Below, in pieces: positions 23,701 to 36,155 of a stretch of DNA of 64,000 nt. How positions within the stretch are numbered: the stretch's first letter is position 1; each line of letters starts with the position of its first letter. This DNA comes from Iris pallida (Eukaryota > Streptophyta > Magnoliopsida > Asparagales > Iridaceae). The translations under genes were made by a program, and so were the position numbers. The stretch is from NCBI GenBank assembly GCA_029216955.1, contig JANAVB010029819.1, forward strand, positions 35,780,831 through 35,844,830, given 5' to 3'. Below the pieces are notes generated by a model. It was not told the origin of the DNA. It saw only the letters and a program-made list of their open reading frames with translations, and did not search any database.

Positions 23701-24132
23701 CTCTTCTCTGTAAGTGATGGCGTTGAAGTCACCGATGCAAAGCCATGGTAGGTTGTTGTTGAGGTTGTTGGTGGCCAGGAGGTCGTTCCATACGTGTCTA
23801 TGCTCTGCAATGTCACAACTGTCGTGAACCGCAGAAAGGATGGCACGATTGGGGATCAACGAGTGTTCCATCCAGCAAGACAGGGCCTGACTGGAGTCTT
23901 GGATGAAGGCAATTTTGACGACTTTGGAGCAGAGAATCCAAATGTCGTGTCTGCCTGCAATGGCCAAGTGTAAGCCTAACTGCAGTTGGATGGATTTGAG
24001 CCTCTTGTGAGAGATTTTGGGTTCGATGATGATCAAGATGTCGATCTTGTGAGTTTTCTTAAGGCTGGTGATTCTCTTCATCGTAGGTTTGTACGCCAGA
24101 CCGTGGAAATTCCAAGAGAGTATGTTCAGCAT
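20745..24132 (-). pseudogene. L1 ORF2: endonuclease, reverse transcriptase, zf-RVT
   Basis: It starts MLNILSWNFHGL at 24132, the usual start of plant L1 ORF2. Domains in order: AP-endonuclease-like EEP (24132-23301; WNFHG, IIEPK, GDFNAI), reverse transcriptase (about 23219-21900; KLDMEKAYDRLEW, GVRQGDPLS), and a C-terminal zf-RVT region (21245-20745). The RT active site reads FTDD (codons 22083-22072) in place of the usual F/YADD. In-frame stops occur near 22780, 22320, 22130, 22035, 21795 and 21305, so no full product is made. It would nick target DNA and copy the element RNA in place. Confidence 0.88.
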
Positions 24133-24400
24133 TAATGGAGCTTTGGAGAGGGTTGGTTGGACCGCTTTACAGCAGACCTAGTGTGCATAGACGGGGATTT
24201 GGCGGTCCTTTTTTTTCCGATTTTCTATTGTTGATGGGCGCTCTCCCCGTCTTCTTAGGTGATGAGTCAAAGGAAGAGTCCTCGGGGTATTTTGGGGGTT
24301 CTACCGTTTCTCCTGCTGAATCGAGGTCAGGATGCTCCGGCGGGAAGAGAAGGAAGTCGTCGGAGATGCCAATCTGATCCCCTTCTACTTGGAGAGGGAA

Positions 24401-27162
24401 TCAAGTGGCTAGGACCTGAAGACCTCTACGGGCCTGCTCTGGCCCTAGGATGGCCAGAGTGTCAACTGTGGATTTGTTGAGCATAGTATGTAGGTCGGAG
24501 GCTATCGGAGGTGCTAGAAAGGACTCTTCTGTGTTCTCAGGGAGAGGATCGCTAAGGTCCTCAGAGGCTGTTCCGGGATCTTGGTCGAAGTCAGCATGGT
24601 ATATTGAATCCTGGGGGGAGCCGATTGCTTCTGACACTAGGGCGCTGAATTGATTGGACAGGAAAATATTAGGTGGGTAGTAGGGGACCACTGCTTTTTC
24701 TGTTGAGCTCCTTCTGGTGGATTTGCCTTCACTGAAGTTGAATCTGGTGTGGGAGTTCGGAAGAGGAAGCAGGGGTGATTGGGCACATTTTGTATGCTGG
24801 TTCCCTTTCGGATCGGGTTCTGATCTCCCTAGTTTTTTCCTTAGCTCAGGATGGAGACGGAGGCAGTGGTTGGATAGGTGACCGCAAAAATGGTAATGAG
24901 TGCAGAAGATTATGTGGTTGTCATAGATGACTTACTGAGTGTGGGTTTGGTTTCCAAGTTCAATGAGGATATGGTTGGGGGGGTCTGAGGTGAGGTCTAG
25001 TTCTACTTATATTTTTGCGTAGTGAGCTTTGGTCAGGTTGCTGGTTTCGGCTGTGATTGCCACATAGGTCCCGAAGGAGTTGGCTATACGCTTAAGAGCT
25101 GCCGGGATGAAGCAAATAAGAGGGAGATTGGGTAGGGTGACCCAGGCTGCAACCGTTGCTGAGTCTTCCTTGGTGTTAAAGTACGAAGACCACTTGATAA
25201 TTTTCATCTGATGGGAGTCAACCCTCCCGATACGTTTGGACCAGACTGTACTGTGGTCTAGGTCAAAAGATAGGTGTAACAGAATATGCCTCAGGTCGAG
25301 GGAGGCTACCATGAACTCCATCGATAGCTGCCAACTGGCTATAACCTCTGCCACCCTGGCAAGCTTGGGACAGCCGGCTGAGAATTTGAGGATGAAGGAG
25401 TAGGGGAATGAAGAGGCGAGAGAAGAGAGTTCCTGGTTGGTGAACGACACTATCGGCATGGGAGATGCCTGTGGGTATTCAACTTTGGAAGAAGGAACGT
25501 CCGGGAACATGAGCCCCAGCTTGGGTGCCCTCTCGGGACGAAGGATGTCGGCAAAGGAAGTAGTCGGGCGATGAGAAGTGCCAGGGGTAGGAAGGGCCGG
25601 AAGGGGGGTGGTACAAGATGACGCAGAATCTGGTGGAGGGAGACTCGCTGCCAGAGTGGCGGGGGGCCCGGAGGGATCCCAAGATGCGTACTCACGGGAC
25701 CCCGGGGGGCAAGAGGGGGATGGGTAGCGCTAAAAAGGGAAAAGCACCCAGAAGACCGACCGAGTCAGAAAACAACATCACGTCTACCGGCGATGGTGGG
25801 AGCAAATTAGATGAGAGGGGATGGGCCAAGCCCGGTGCAGACAGAGAAAGGGATAGGATGGTGGGTAGCGCCCAAAGGATCACAACAGGGGGCGCAAAAG
25901 GAGAAGGATAGGGAAGAAGAGGGTGAGGTGGGGAGGGGGGTAGCGCCCAACGGGCCCACCGTAGGAGGCGCATGGGGAGAAAAGGGAAGTAGAGGTTTGG
26001 TTGTGCCCGCCTTCGGCGCAACCGAAGGGTGGAAGAGGAGGCTAGAACCCAACGGGGTAGCGCCCAACTTGCCCACAGACGGATGCGGAGGAGGATGATT
26101 GGCAAGGGGGATGGGTGGCGCCCAAAGGGCCCACCAAAGATGGTGAAGTAGGAGGACAGAAGATGCCCATCGGGACAACGGATCCGGCAGCGCCTGAAGG
26201 GGCCACCAAAGTAACGGTCGCACCAAGTGGCGTGCCCCAAGCAGACGAAGGCCCGCAGCAATAGACCGTACCGAAATACCCGTCCCCTCAAGAGTGCGCG
26301 GTGCCCGAGGCGCCTGAGGACAAGTCAAAGTATCTGGGAGGCGCAACATGCGCCACAAGTGAATACGCAGGAACTCCTCCAACTGTGCCCCAACCCTGAT
26401 CTCCAGGTGCGCTGGAGGGGCTCACATATCCATAGGCCGATCCCAAAGTGCCATCAAAGTATCCGGGAGGCGCAACAAGCGCCCCAAGTGAATACTCAGG
26501 GCCTCCCCCAACTACACCCTAACCCTGAACTCCAGTTGCGCTGGAGGGGCCCACATCTCCATTGGCCAATCCCAAAGGAACTGCGCCAAGCTCAGCCACA
26601 GGGGGGCCCGCCGCACAATGAGTTGCTCCAGGCCAAAGACCCTAGGGTCCACACCCGAAAACCGATTGTGTTGTGCCCAGCGGTAGAACCGAGGGGGCTA
26701 CCGCTCCAAAAGGAGCACCCAGATCTGACGAAGGCACGTAGCTGGCTGGGCCACACACCCTGACTGCTGTAGGGCTCACACCCCCCAAGGAGGGTGCGGA
26801 AGCCGATGTCGCTGCAGAATTCGAAAATGGTAGAGAAGAGGAGGAGCGGAAGGGTGGTGGGGGAGCCGGTGGCTGAAGGGCAGAGGGAGACCCAAGGGAA
26901 AGGGGAAGACGGGGCCACTCCGGTGAAGGACGGAGAGACGGCTCCAGGCCGAAAGTGAGGAGGAGGAGGGGGTGGGAGGAGGGAGACGGAGAGGATGAGG
27001 GTGATAGCGGAAGAGAGGGGGTGGGGAGGGGCAGAAGGGATGGGAGAGGGAGACGGAAGGTGGATGGGAGGCGGGGGCCCGACGCCGAGTAGGGAAAACA
27101 GGGGGAGGCGGCGGATCGGAGGGGATCCCCAGAAGCGCGAGGAGGTCGGAAGGAGTAGCCAT
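24401..27162 (-). pseudogene. L1 ORF1: DUF4283 and zinc-knuckle RNA-binding protein
   Basis: The likely start is MATPSDLLALLGIP at 27162, followed by a long proline/serine-rich N-terminal part. The DUF4283 domain lies at 25510-25007 (SSLASSFPYSFILKF ... HYAKI). A zinc knuckle follows, CTHYHFCGHLSNHC, at 24904-24863. The acidic tail ends at 24401. The N-terminal part shifts frame near 26780 and has stops, so the protein is broken. In L1 elements this protein coats the RNA. A 129-base in-frame duplication is described separately. Confidence 0.8.
26331..26588 (-). repeat. 129-bp tandem duplication inside L1 ORF1
   Basis: Two copies of a 129-base unit begin at 26331 and 26460 (TATC[T/C]GGGAGGCGCAAC). 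129 is a multiple of three, so each adds 43 codons to the proline-rich region without shifting frame. Confidence 0.8.
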
Positions 27163-27300
27163 GAGAAAGGGAAGCTTGGGGGGAGGAGGCGGAGCCTAGC
27201 ACCGGCGCAGCACCACGTCGACGGGCGCGGCAGCCCTAGACGGGAGAGAAGGCCCCGGGAGCGCTCGCATTGGAGAGCTGCATCCGCACAATTTTTAAAT

Positions 27301-30300
27301 ATATATATATATCTAATCAATATTATTTTGTTATTTAAAGATGAAATATTTTATCTAGTGATTAGAAGACCAAACCCAATAACTATTCCTCCATGTTACA
27401 TTTGGAGCATAGCAACCTCATCATTAATCCTAGGGTTCCTGTACCATCATTACAACCGTTCATTCTTTTCAACTCATCCACCCATTCATCCCTCCCTTCT
27501 TATATAAGTATTCACTCACCCCTCCTACACTCTCTCTCCTCTCCAAATAATACACACACACAGCCCCTCCCCATAGCAGCTGACAACTACCCTCCTATTT
27601 TTTTCTTCTTCTTCTCGAACTCCTTCTAGTCCTCCTCCTTCCCGAACTTCTACTCCTCCTCCTTTCCGAACTCATACTCCTTCTCCCTAAACTTCTTCTC
27701 CAACTCAAGAATTGCTACTACATGGGCTGCTGTTCGTGGCGACCTCGATGATCTACCGTGGAACACTCGACCGACAACCGCACGTGGCGGCATCGTGCCC
27801 CTGTGCGGTGGCCCACAATAAAGCTTCTCCCGCATGCGCGTACTGTGCTGCGGCTGCTGCTGCTGACATTTCAAGACCGGCAGTTGTCAGTGCTGCACCA
27901 CCACGACTACGCCCGCCGTCGTATAAGCTGTGCTACCCTCGCGTGCCTCCAGGAGGCCCTGTGCATGCAACCCATACGGCATCCCTACGTGCAACATTTA
28001 AGTTGCTGCTAGCAGCTACTGTCGTCGTTGTAACAATGGCGGTGGCTCGCCGCCGTCCACAGTGGATTGCCCAACCGCGATGCTACACCATCGCGCCACA
28101 TCAACAGCATGTTTGGGCTACCAAGAAGCCACCACGCGTTGTAAGGAAGTCGATTTTAACGCTTTTCACAGAATTTCGTCGGGACGCACGATTTGAAAGT
28201 CAGAATTCGTATTTATGGACCGCAACTTTGGAGGCAATTTTTGGACAATTCGAATGTTGGATCGTTGATCCGTTTCTTTCGTCTCAATCTTAATATATAA
28301 CCCTTCGCTAACCTAAAGTTTCAACCGTTAATTCGATCGTTTGATAGATCAAAACAAGCAACCAAGTTGACAATTTAAATTGCATATATTTTGGATAGTT
28401 TTATGGAGCCAACTTCGTGGACTTGTATCTCCGTTGTCATAATTACGTTTAATGTGCCACCAGTTCCTGTGCACATCTGTTATAACCAACTTTTTGTCCT
28501 TAAAGTTTCCTTTTATTGTGAGCTCGTTTGATTGGTTATTTGACGCCAAATTTGGTCGTCCGAATTCGTAATTTCCAACTTGTAAAATTCTAAATTTGGA
28601 CCCGGGACTCTGAATTCCAATTCTGACAGTACCAATGGACACATGGCATCATTCTAGCATGAATTCATTTAAATTTTGCTTTATTTGGATGACGTGGGCC
28701 CCGATATGCATTTCGATACAATATGGGTCCCATAGTCCGAGTCAACGGACCATTTTGAGATCAGCTCAGCGGAATCCGATTCTGGATATACCGTTGGGTC
28801 CGTATCATTATTCTGGACTCATTGACATATACTTTAATTGATTTAGTGGACTTTAGCTCTGGCACGTATTTTCGTGCAAACTAGATTCCAATGTCCGGGT
28901 CAATGGACCATTTTGAGATCGGGTCAACGGAATCCGATTTCGAAAATACCATTGGGTTCGTATCGTCAAGGACATGTAGACATATACTTTGCTAGGTTTA
29001 GTAGACTTATATCCTGGCACAATTTTTGATGTAAAGTTGGTCTAATGACGGACATCATTTTGACCCAAAATTACTATTTTGCCCCTGTGTCCAAATTGGA
29101 CTTATAGGTAGGCTATCCGAGCTAATTTGACCATTTTGGATCCGTTGTTGATGTTTGTTTCATCATCCGACGACGTCTCTATATTTTTCTTTATGTATCA
29201 CCATTAGTTATAATTAATTCTTATTATGTTCGTATTTTGGAATCCGTGCATCAAAACTGAGATTAGTCGATTCCAGTGATCTCACATCGTTGAAATTGAC
29301 AAGATGACCATGTGGATCACTACGTTTGTCAAGCTTACGGTTGATTGTGTTGTCTGGATTTGCATGTCATAGGTTTTGATGTACGAATAACGAGGTACAA
29401 ACTTAATATTTTGGAACCTACAAATTATAATTCATATTATTAGCATATTTATATATAATTGAATTTTGTAAAACTCTAAATGAATTTTGGGTTTCTAATG
29501 TTACCTAATAATATTTTGTAAATAAAAATTATAGTTTATAAATATTATAAGTGATTTTTAAGGAATAGTTATAAACGTATTATAGTTACGCTTTTTCTTC
29601 TTAAAATCACTAGTCGCGACTATTAGGGTCATTTCCTATTTCCAGATTCGATCATCGTACCGAACTCTAATTTTGGGCTTCTATATATCAAACTAGGCTA
29701 TTTGGACTATTCTGGATTCAATAGAATGGCATGTGCCATCATTTGGGACCATCTTGTGGAGCTTAGCATCGTTACCTATTCTATGTCGACACGTTCGTAT
29801 CGTGCACGTCGACTCCAACTAAATTGAAGCGAGTATATTCTCTGATAGTTTTCATTATCTTGATAGTCTCTATGATATCAGTTTGTAGTGTTATGCTTGA
29901 TTTATGGCACGAGAGTACACGGATTGGTATAGCCTGGATCCCGTCATGAGATGTTACTCCTAGTTATCCTGGTATACTGGTACATGTCTCGTTCTTGACT
30001 ATTGTCCTTTTACATGTATAGACACCGATTCTAAGATGATTTTCTATCCTCTTAGAGAATCCCGTATCGTAACATGTTACGGTTGGATCCTTTATACTAG
30101 TTGGGGGAGGGGAAGATATTACAAGATTAAGTAATCATACCCTACTTGTTTACTCACTTGTGCATAGCTCACCCTTACCACACGTAAGGTGTAGCCTGAT
30201 CTGATACTACTTGTGCATTGCTTTCCATTATGGCCGGCTTGATCCTCTATACTTTTACTTGTGCATAGCCGGTCAAATGGAATAACCTGATCTGGACCCA

Positions 30301-30963
30301 AGCCGATCACATAATAAACTAATATCTTAAGGTACTGTTTAGCAGTAGTATATGTTCTATTCCAGATTACCACCTGATGTCCACTGTACCTATGATTACT
30401 TACAGTACATTATTACCATGACATGCTCACATAATCTTCCTATTTTTTGCTACTGTTCAGTTTCACTTATCTATCATCTATTTCATTGCTTTCTGTTGTT
30501 TATAGTTTTTATCAATTTAAATGGAGCTGATGTTAGTTTATGTACTTTGCTCCAATCCTGACTGGATAACCAATATTTTTTGGAGTTGTTATGTCCCACA
30601 CACTTGGACCATATGACGATGCTAGCTGAGATAGGTTCTCGATGTTCTATTTACTGCGAGTTGTCGTCTGGGAGCTCTAGGCCATATTCCTTATTTAGAT
30701 TCATGTTTTATTGTCAGATTTGTCTCTGACACATTCTTGATATGTATGATCATTTGTAGATTCTAGTTGATTTAGTGATACTATTATCTCTTCTTATTCA
30801 TATATTCTTAGATGTATATGATTTGAGTACCTATTGTTGTTATAGATCATTTAGATGTTGAGATATTTGCTAGGAACTTGACAGCACTCTACCGTCGATA
30901 CTGCGACGTAGGCTAGGCGTAGCCTACGAACTCGTGCCCGATATCCGGGTACAGGTCGGGACA
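27301..30963 (+). repeat. Lone Tekay-like LTR (left end truncated)
   Basis: Its last ~85 bases (CTCTACCGTCGATACTGCGA ... GGTCGGGACA, ending 30963) match the LARD2 LTR terminus read in reverse (47705-47790). A TATATAAG promoter-like box sits at 27501-27508 with a CT-rich leader after it. No second LTR or coding region is seen. The left end borders the L1 5' end and an AT run and is probably lost. The long frame at 27712-28293 has no domain and I do not regard it as a gene. 28300-30880 holds nothing else I recognise. Confidence 0.6.
27501..27508 (+). promoter_or_regulatory. TATA-like box in the lone LTR
   Basis: TATATAAG is followed by CT-rich sequence and a run of TTCTTCTTCTTCTCG. The position near the LTR 5' third resembles LARD1. 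Confidence 0.4.
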
Positions 30964-32070
30964 GAACTTCAACTCCCCCATAATGCTCATCTCAAACTCA
31001 CTCTGTATACACTTTAAAAAATCTTGACAAAGAGGTTCATCAGTAGAACTAAAAATAATGTCATCGACATAAATTTGTACTAAAAAAGATTATTATTTAA
31101 TGACTTTATAAAAAGTGTTGTATCGACCTTGCCTTTTGAAAAACCTTTTTCATGTAGAAAAGAGCTTAGGCGGTCATACCAAGCACGAGGAGTTCTTCAA
31201 CTTGAAAACATATTCAGGATTTTTGAAACCGGTAAAACCGGAAGGTTGAGCAACATAATCTTCTTATTTTATAAAACCTTTTAAAAAAGAACTTTTAACA
31301 TACATTTGAAATAGTTTGAAATCATGAAAACAGGCAAAATCATATAACATGCGAATGGATTCTAGACGTGCAACTGGGCATATGTGTCATCGTAGTCGAT
31401 ACCTTCCTCTTGGTTGTATCCTTGAGCTACGATTCGAGCCTTTTCGATACCTTCCTCTTGGTTGTATCCTTGAGCTACGATTCGAGCCTTGTTACGTGTG
31501 ACTAAACCATTCTCATTAAGTTTGTTTCAAAATACCCAACGGGTGCTAATTACCGGATGATCAATGGGCTTAGGAACAAGTTCCCAAACTTGATTTCATT
31601 CAAATTGGTTCAATTTCTCTTGCATAGCATCTAAACAATAAATATCATTACAAGCTTCTTCTATGTTCATAGGCTCTAAATGTGAAATAAATGCTACACT
31701 ATAAACTATATCTCTAGTTGAGGAACGAGTACTTACACCTTTTGTGATCTTACCTACTATCAAGTCCTTGGGGTGATCAACCATGAACTTAATCTTCTTT
31801 GACAGACTCTCCAAGTAGCTGGTTTTGGGTTCCGCTTCAGTAGGTGCTTTGTTTGGTGTACCGTGGTCTTGATCGTTACTATCATTATTCGTCTGATTGT
31901 TTATCTCATCGAAGGTGACGTTGATTGATTCTTCTACGGACATTGATTTCTTGTTGAAGACTCGGTAGCCTTTACTCTTGGCCACATAACCTAGAAAAAT
32001 GGCTTCGTCGGCTTTCGAGTCAAATATGCATAAATTATTTTTTGTATTCAAAATAAAACATTTACAACCA
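30964..32070 (-). pseudogene. Ty1/copia integrase end and truncated reverse transcriptase
   Basis: The frame at 32051-31596 gives the integrase tail and spacer (FLGYVAKSKGYRVFNKKS, VEESINVTFDE, then HLEPMNIEEA). RT motifs follow on the minus strand: KARIVAQGYNQEEG near 31490-31400 and the VDD-I region near 31070. It stops within RT (EFEMSIMGELKF) at 30964, where the Tekay-like LTR begins, so RT's end, RNase H and the 3' LTR are missing. A 48-base in-frame tandem duplication lies at 31397-31492. Confidence 0.8.
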
Positions 32071-32391
32071 AAAATCTTAAAATAAGAAACAAAGGGGATC
32101 CTATTAAACCATAGTTCATAGAGAGTCTTCTTTGATTTAGGTTGAATCAGAACCCTGTTCAGAATATAGTATGCTGTATTGACAGCTTAAGTCCAAAAAT
32201 ATTTAGATAGGCTAAACTGCTTTACTATAACTCTAGCCATTTCGCTAAGAGTTCTATTCTTACATTCCATAACGCATTTTGTTGCAGAGTCCTAGGGAAA
32301 GAAAATTCTTACAAATATTCATGTGTGTCATAAAATTATTCGAATTCCGCATTCTCGAATTCGCCACCATGATCGTTTCGAATGCGAGTGA

Positions 32392-33180
32392 CTATGAAGC
32401 CTTTCTCATTTTGTACCTTTTTACAAATATGACAAATTCTGAAAGTGCATCATTCTTATGAGCAAGGAAGTATACCCATGTGTATCTGGAGTAATCACCT
32501 ACAATTACAAAGGCATATAGCTTACCATTTAGACTACCAACTTTACTTGGTCCAAATAGATCAATATGTAATAATTGTAGAGATCGAATAGTACTTACAG
32601 TGTTGATCGACTTATAAGTTGATTTAGTAGCTTTGTTCTTTTTACAGTCGCTACATACCATGTCTTTCTAGAAAATAATTTCTGGTAAGACTCATACCAA
32701 TTTCTTTGTAGATAATTTCATAATCGTATCCATGTTTGCATGACCTAGCCTCATGTACCACAGTTAACTCTCATCATTTTTGGCATATAGACATCTACCT
32801 ACAATGTTAGTATTCAACAAAAGATAGAAAACATAGATATTATTTTTCCTAATACTTTGAAAAATAGTACTACCAGTTGAGCTATCAACTATAGTACATT
32901 TATTTTTAACAAAATTAATACCATAACCATGGTCAGCCAAATGGCTTATGCTGAGTATGTTATGCTTTAATTTTGTTAAAAGATATACATATTTAATGAT
33001 GGGATAGGGAATCCAACCAATGTTACCCATACCTATAATGTACCCTTTCAAGTTGTTTTCGAAGGAGACATATCCTTCTTTCTTCTTCAATAGTATTGCA
33101 AATAAATGTGCACGCCGATTATGTGCCGTGAGCAACCGCTATCGAGGATCCACTTACTTCTAGAATGGGTTGGATGTTCC
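32392..33180 (-). pseudogene. Ty1/copia protease end and integrase core
   Basis: 33135-32764 contains the protease tail and GAG-pre-integrase-like region (KHNILSISHLADHGYGINFV, then KNKCTIVDSSTGS). 32661-32392 contains the integrase core start (MVCSDCKKNKATKSTYKS, LLHIDLFGPSKVGSLNGK, IVGDYSRYTWVYFLAHKND). Frames are broken by stops. Together with 30964-32070 it gives the copia order protease-integrase-RT. Confidence 0.8.
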
Positions 33181-33539
33181 ATCTACAAAATAATTTGTAG
33201 ATGAAACTCTTGGTACCCTTTTCTTATAGGGTCCTGACATGTTAGTTTTTGGTACCCAAGTACAAATATCCAAATCTACTAATCTTCTAACTCTACATGC
33301 AGAAGAAATATGATTACGGGTGCCACAGTAGTGATATCTAGTATGTGCACGAATGTTATATGGAGTGTTGGTCTTTTGTACTTGTTTGGTAGTCCAATGG
33401 TCGAATTGATAGTCTTCTTGCAGCTGAGCTATGGTCTTGTCCTTTTCTTCAAGAGTGCGTGATGCTTCGTATTATTGTAACTTGATAGAAGCTAACTCAC
33501 CAGTCTCACTAGAGGGTTGATTCTTTATAACATCTTATA

Positions 33540-34754
33540 GTAGTAGGTTCAGTCTTTCTATCCCAAGTTTGTGTTCCTTGAGTACCTTCTTAGAAGTCCT
33601 GTATTTACTAGTTGTTTCCTATGGTCTTCTAGGAGGTCACTAATGGTATCACCTAGCTCATCAAAAGTAAAATATTCATATAGAAGGTTAGTAGTTACCT
33701 GATCGAACGTCATTCGGCACTCATTTGCAGCATGTAGCGAGCCGTTATCTTCTGAGTCGCTAGCTTCACTTTCATGCCATATGCTCATGTTTGCATATTT
33801 TTTGGATGTTGATTTCTTCGTGTAACTCTTTTCATATTTGTTACCCTTCTTGGTCGATGATGCTGATGGACAGTTTGTCATGATGCGTCCTTTCTTTTTG
33901 CATCTGTAGTATATTTGCTCTTCATCATTATCGTTATTGTTGTTGATGTTCTTGTTTCGGCGATTGAACTTTAGGAATTTTCTGAAATTTGGTACCATGA
34001 GAGCTTGCTCTTCTCTATCTGAGTCACCATCTTCAGACTCCTCTTTAACTATTCTTTTGTGTTGTGCCTTGAAAGTAATTGACTTCTCCTTGGGTGTCGA
34101 TTCTTTAAAATCTTACAGTTCTTGCTCGTGAGTCATCAGCTTCCCCATGAGTGTTTCAAGTGACATTGTTGTGAGGTTGTTCCCTTCAATGATTGCTCTA
34201 GCCTTGGGGTTCCAATTCTTTGTAAGATCCCTCAGTACTTTGTAAATCTTCTCGTGATTATTGTACTCCTTGTCGAGAGAAGACAACTGATTTACGATGT
34301 GAAGGAAATGGGTGAACATCTGAGTAATCGTCTCATTTGGCTTCATCTTGAATGCCTCATATTTCTGAGTCAATCTGCTGATCTTTGATTATTTGACTTG
34401 AGTCGTGCCTTCATAAGTCGCCTCTAGAAGCTTCCATACTTCTTGTGATGTTATGCAAGTAGACACCCTATTAAATTCAGTCATGTCTACTGCACAAAAT
34501 AGCACGTTAATAGCACGAGCATCAAGACTAACTTGTTTCTTTTTATTATCAGTATACTTGTCGTGTGGTTTATCAACAAGTGTACCATCAACAATTATAC
34601 GTGCTGGCTTTTTGTAGCCATCAATAACGATTGACCAAAGGTCAAAATCTAATGACTTCAAGTAGAAGCTCATTCGTGTTTTCAAGTAAGTGTAGTTGGT
34701 TCCATCAAACTGTGGAGGTCAGTTGGTGGATTGTCCTTCACGTGCATTAGCCAT
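33540..34754 (-). pseudogene. Ty1/copia gag
   Basis: The start codon is at 34754-34752 (MANAREGQSTN), followed immediately by an in-frame TGA, then PPQFDGTNYTYLKTRMSFYL, typical of large copia gag. A UBN2-type central region is at 34373-34113 (MKPNETITQMFTHFLHIVNQL). A degenerate zinc knuckle, YYRCKKKGRIMTNCP, near 33915 has lost its first Cys and its His. The first stop and later frame changes inactivate it. The style of gag suggests the SIRE/Maximus lineage, with low certainty. Confidence 0.8.
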
Positions 34755-34827
34755 GTGATATTTTCTCTAGAGTATATACAAGTAAATGACATAAACAGTT
34801 AACTAATAAGTGAATACTTGTCAATTA

Positions 34828-34842
34828 ACCTGCTCTGATACC
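34828..34842 (-). promoter_or_regulatory. Primer-binding site, initiator tRNA-Met (copia)
   Basis: On the minus strand TGGTATCAGAGCAGG lies between the LTR and the gag start. This is the standard plant tRNA-iMet primer site. Confidence 0.85.
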
Positions 34843-34853
34843 AATTATAGGAC

Positions 34854-35699
34854 TGATATACAGCAATATATACTCTAGAGGTAGAGTGAATATAGTATGC
34901 AGCAAAATATTTGTAATCAATAAATTAAACACTACTAAATCACTATCGTGTCGCAGTGGCTATGTCACAGTTATATATAAGTAGTAAATAAGAGGGATAG
35001 AGAGCAAACACAAACACAACGATGTATCCTGGTTTTTCTCTTGTGAGGACTAGTCCAGGCCGGAGGACTCTTGCTTCGAGTTTGAAATCCACCATTGGAA
35101 ACACAAGCGATAACTGAGCTCTTACGGCTCTTACAAAACCGAACTTAGATCCGAAGTGCTCGACCGACTTTAATTATGAAGTGTGAACTTCTTGATCAAG
35201 TCTCTGATTACAACTCTCTGAAACATCTAGACCGTACCGTACTGGCAAATAGACTAGAGGTTGTAAAACAGGCTTGGGATTTGAAAATGAAGGCTTTGAA
35301 TAGCCTAGAAAGATAAGAGAAGAGAAGATAGAAAGTGAATGAGTGATTTAGAAAGAAAACTCTTCTCTATATATAAGATTACTGAAAACCGAGTTCTGGC
35401 CGAATTCGGATGCTAATCGTTCAAAAATTTGACCGTTGCAGCCGAGTTTGCAGGAAGAACAAGTTTACAGGGTTTACCAAATTAGGGTACCCAAGTTTGG
35501 GCCGAACACTATTTGAACTCCGGTAGTCTGAATTTGGTCAGAATCCAGGTTCTCAAACTAGTTTTGGGCTTTTGGGACTGTTTTTGAAATACGGGTTTTT
35601 GGGTTTGTTTAAAAACAATGAGTAGCTTGAAAAACAAGTTGGGTAGTTTGAAAAAAAAAAATTGGGTCAAGCCTTTTTGTCAGTACGACATGGTTTACA
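34854..35699 (-). repeat. Copia 5' LTR (borders approximate)
   Basis: On the minus strand it would begin TGTAAACCATGTCG at 35699 and end ...GTATATCA at 34854, about ten bases before the primer-binding site. A TATATATAG box sits at 35376-35368. The partner 3' LTR is not in the window because RT is cut at 30964. Confidence 0.55.
35368..35376 (-). promoter_or_regulatory. TATA box of the copia LTR
   Basis: The minus strand reads TATATATAG, preceded by TTCAGTAATCT and followed by AGAAGAG. It is positioned inside the inferred LTR, upstream of gag. Confidence 0.5.
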
Positions 35700-36155
35700 T
35701 TGTTTCCTAGACTTGGTAAAAATAATAATAAAATACATTTGAGAAGGAAAATAAAGACATGTCATGAATGTGTAAATCTCGAATGGTAGCAGTACTGGTT
35801 GTCGTAGCCCGTTGTGAGTAGCCCTCATATCGAATCCGAGTTTAGACGATTATCAAAATCGGTTCGACCATGACTAATGGGCCAAAAATTTGTATTCAAA
35901 GAGAGAGTGAGCTTGAGTGATTGTAATCTTAGCTTCGCGCCCTTGTATTCTATATTCAATATCAATAATGAGTATTATTTTATACATGTTTTCGTGTTAT
36001 TCAATTTTTTTTTGCTTGGGACTTCTCTGCGATGATTCCGTCGCAAGCTGCTATAATCGGCCATTATGTAACACGCGTTACGCGAGCACAACCTAGGCGC
36101 GCGCAGCATCATGTCCTAGAGAGGACGATCGGTTCTTTCGAACCGGGACGTGACA
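35700..36155 (+). other. Unassigned sequence ending in an LTR-like terminus
   Basis: No coding region. The right end, GAACCGGGACGTGACA (36140-36155), resembles the GG(T/A)CGTGACA ends of Tekay-like LTRs, so this may be the 3' end of another LTR. Nothing else is recognised. Confidence 0.35.

Larger units (their letters stand above)
20535..27290 (-). mobile_element. Full-length but decayed L1-type LINE
   Basis: On the minus strand this is a complete L1 layout: GC-rich 5' UTR, ORF1 (27162-24401), ORF2 (24132-20745), and a 3' UTR ending TTGAATAAAATGGTTAGTT before an (AT)n tail. The length of about 6.75 kb is normal for plant L1. ORF1 is frameshifted and ORF2 carries several stops, so it cannot move on its own. 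Target duplications cannot be separated from the AT tracts at both ends. Confidence 0.88.

Noticed and set aside
25811..26763. Plus-strand frames opposite LINE ORF1
   Set aside because: Shadows of the GC-rich ORF1 on the other strand; no domain, no promoter.
27712..28293. 193-residue open frame in the lone LTR
   Set aside because: Alanine/proline-rich, no domain, lies in LTR leader sequence downstream of a TATA box, and overlaps other frames.
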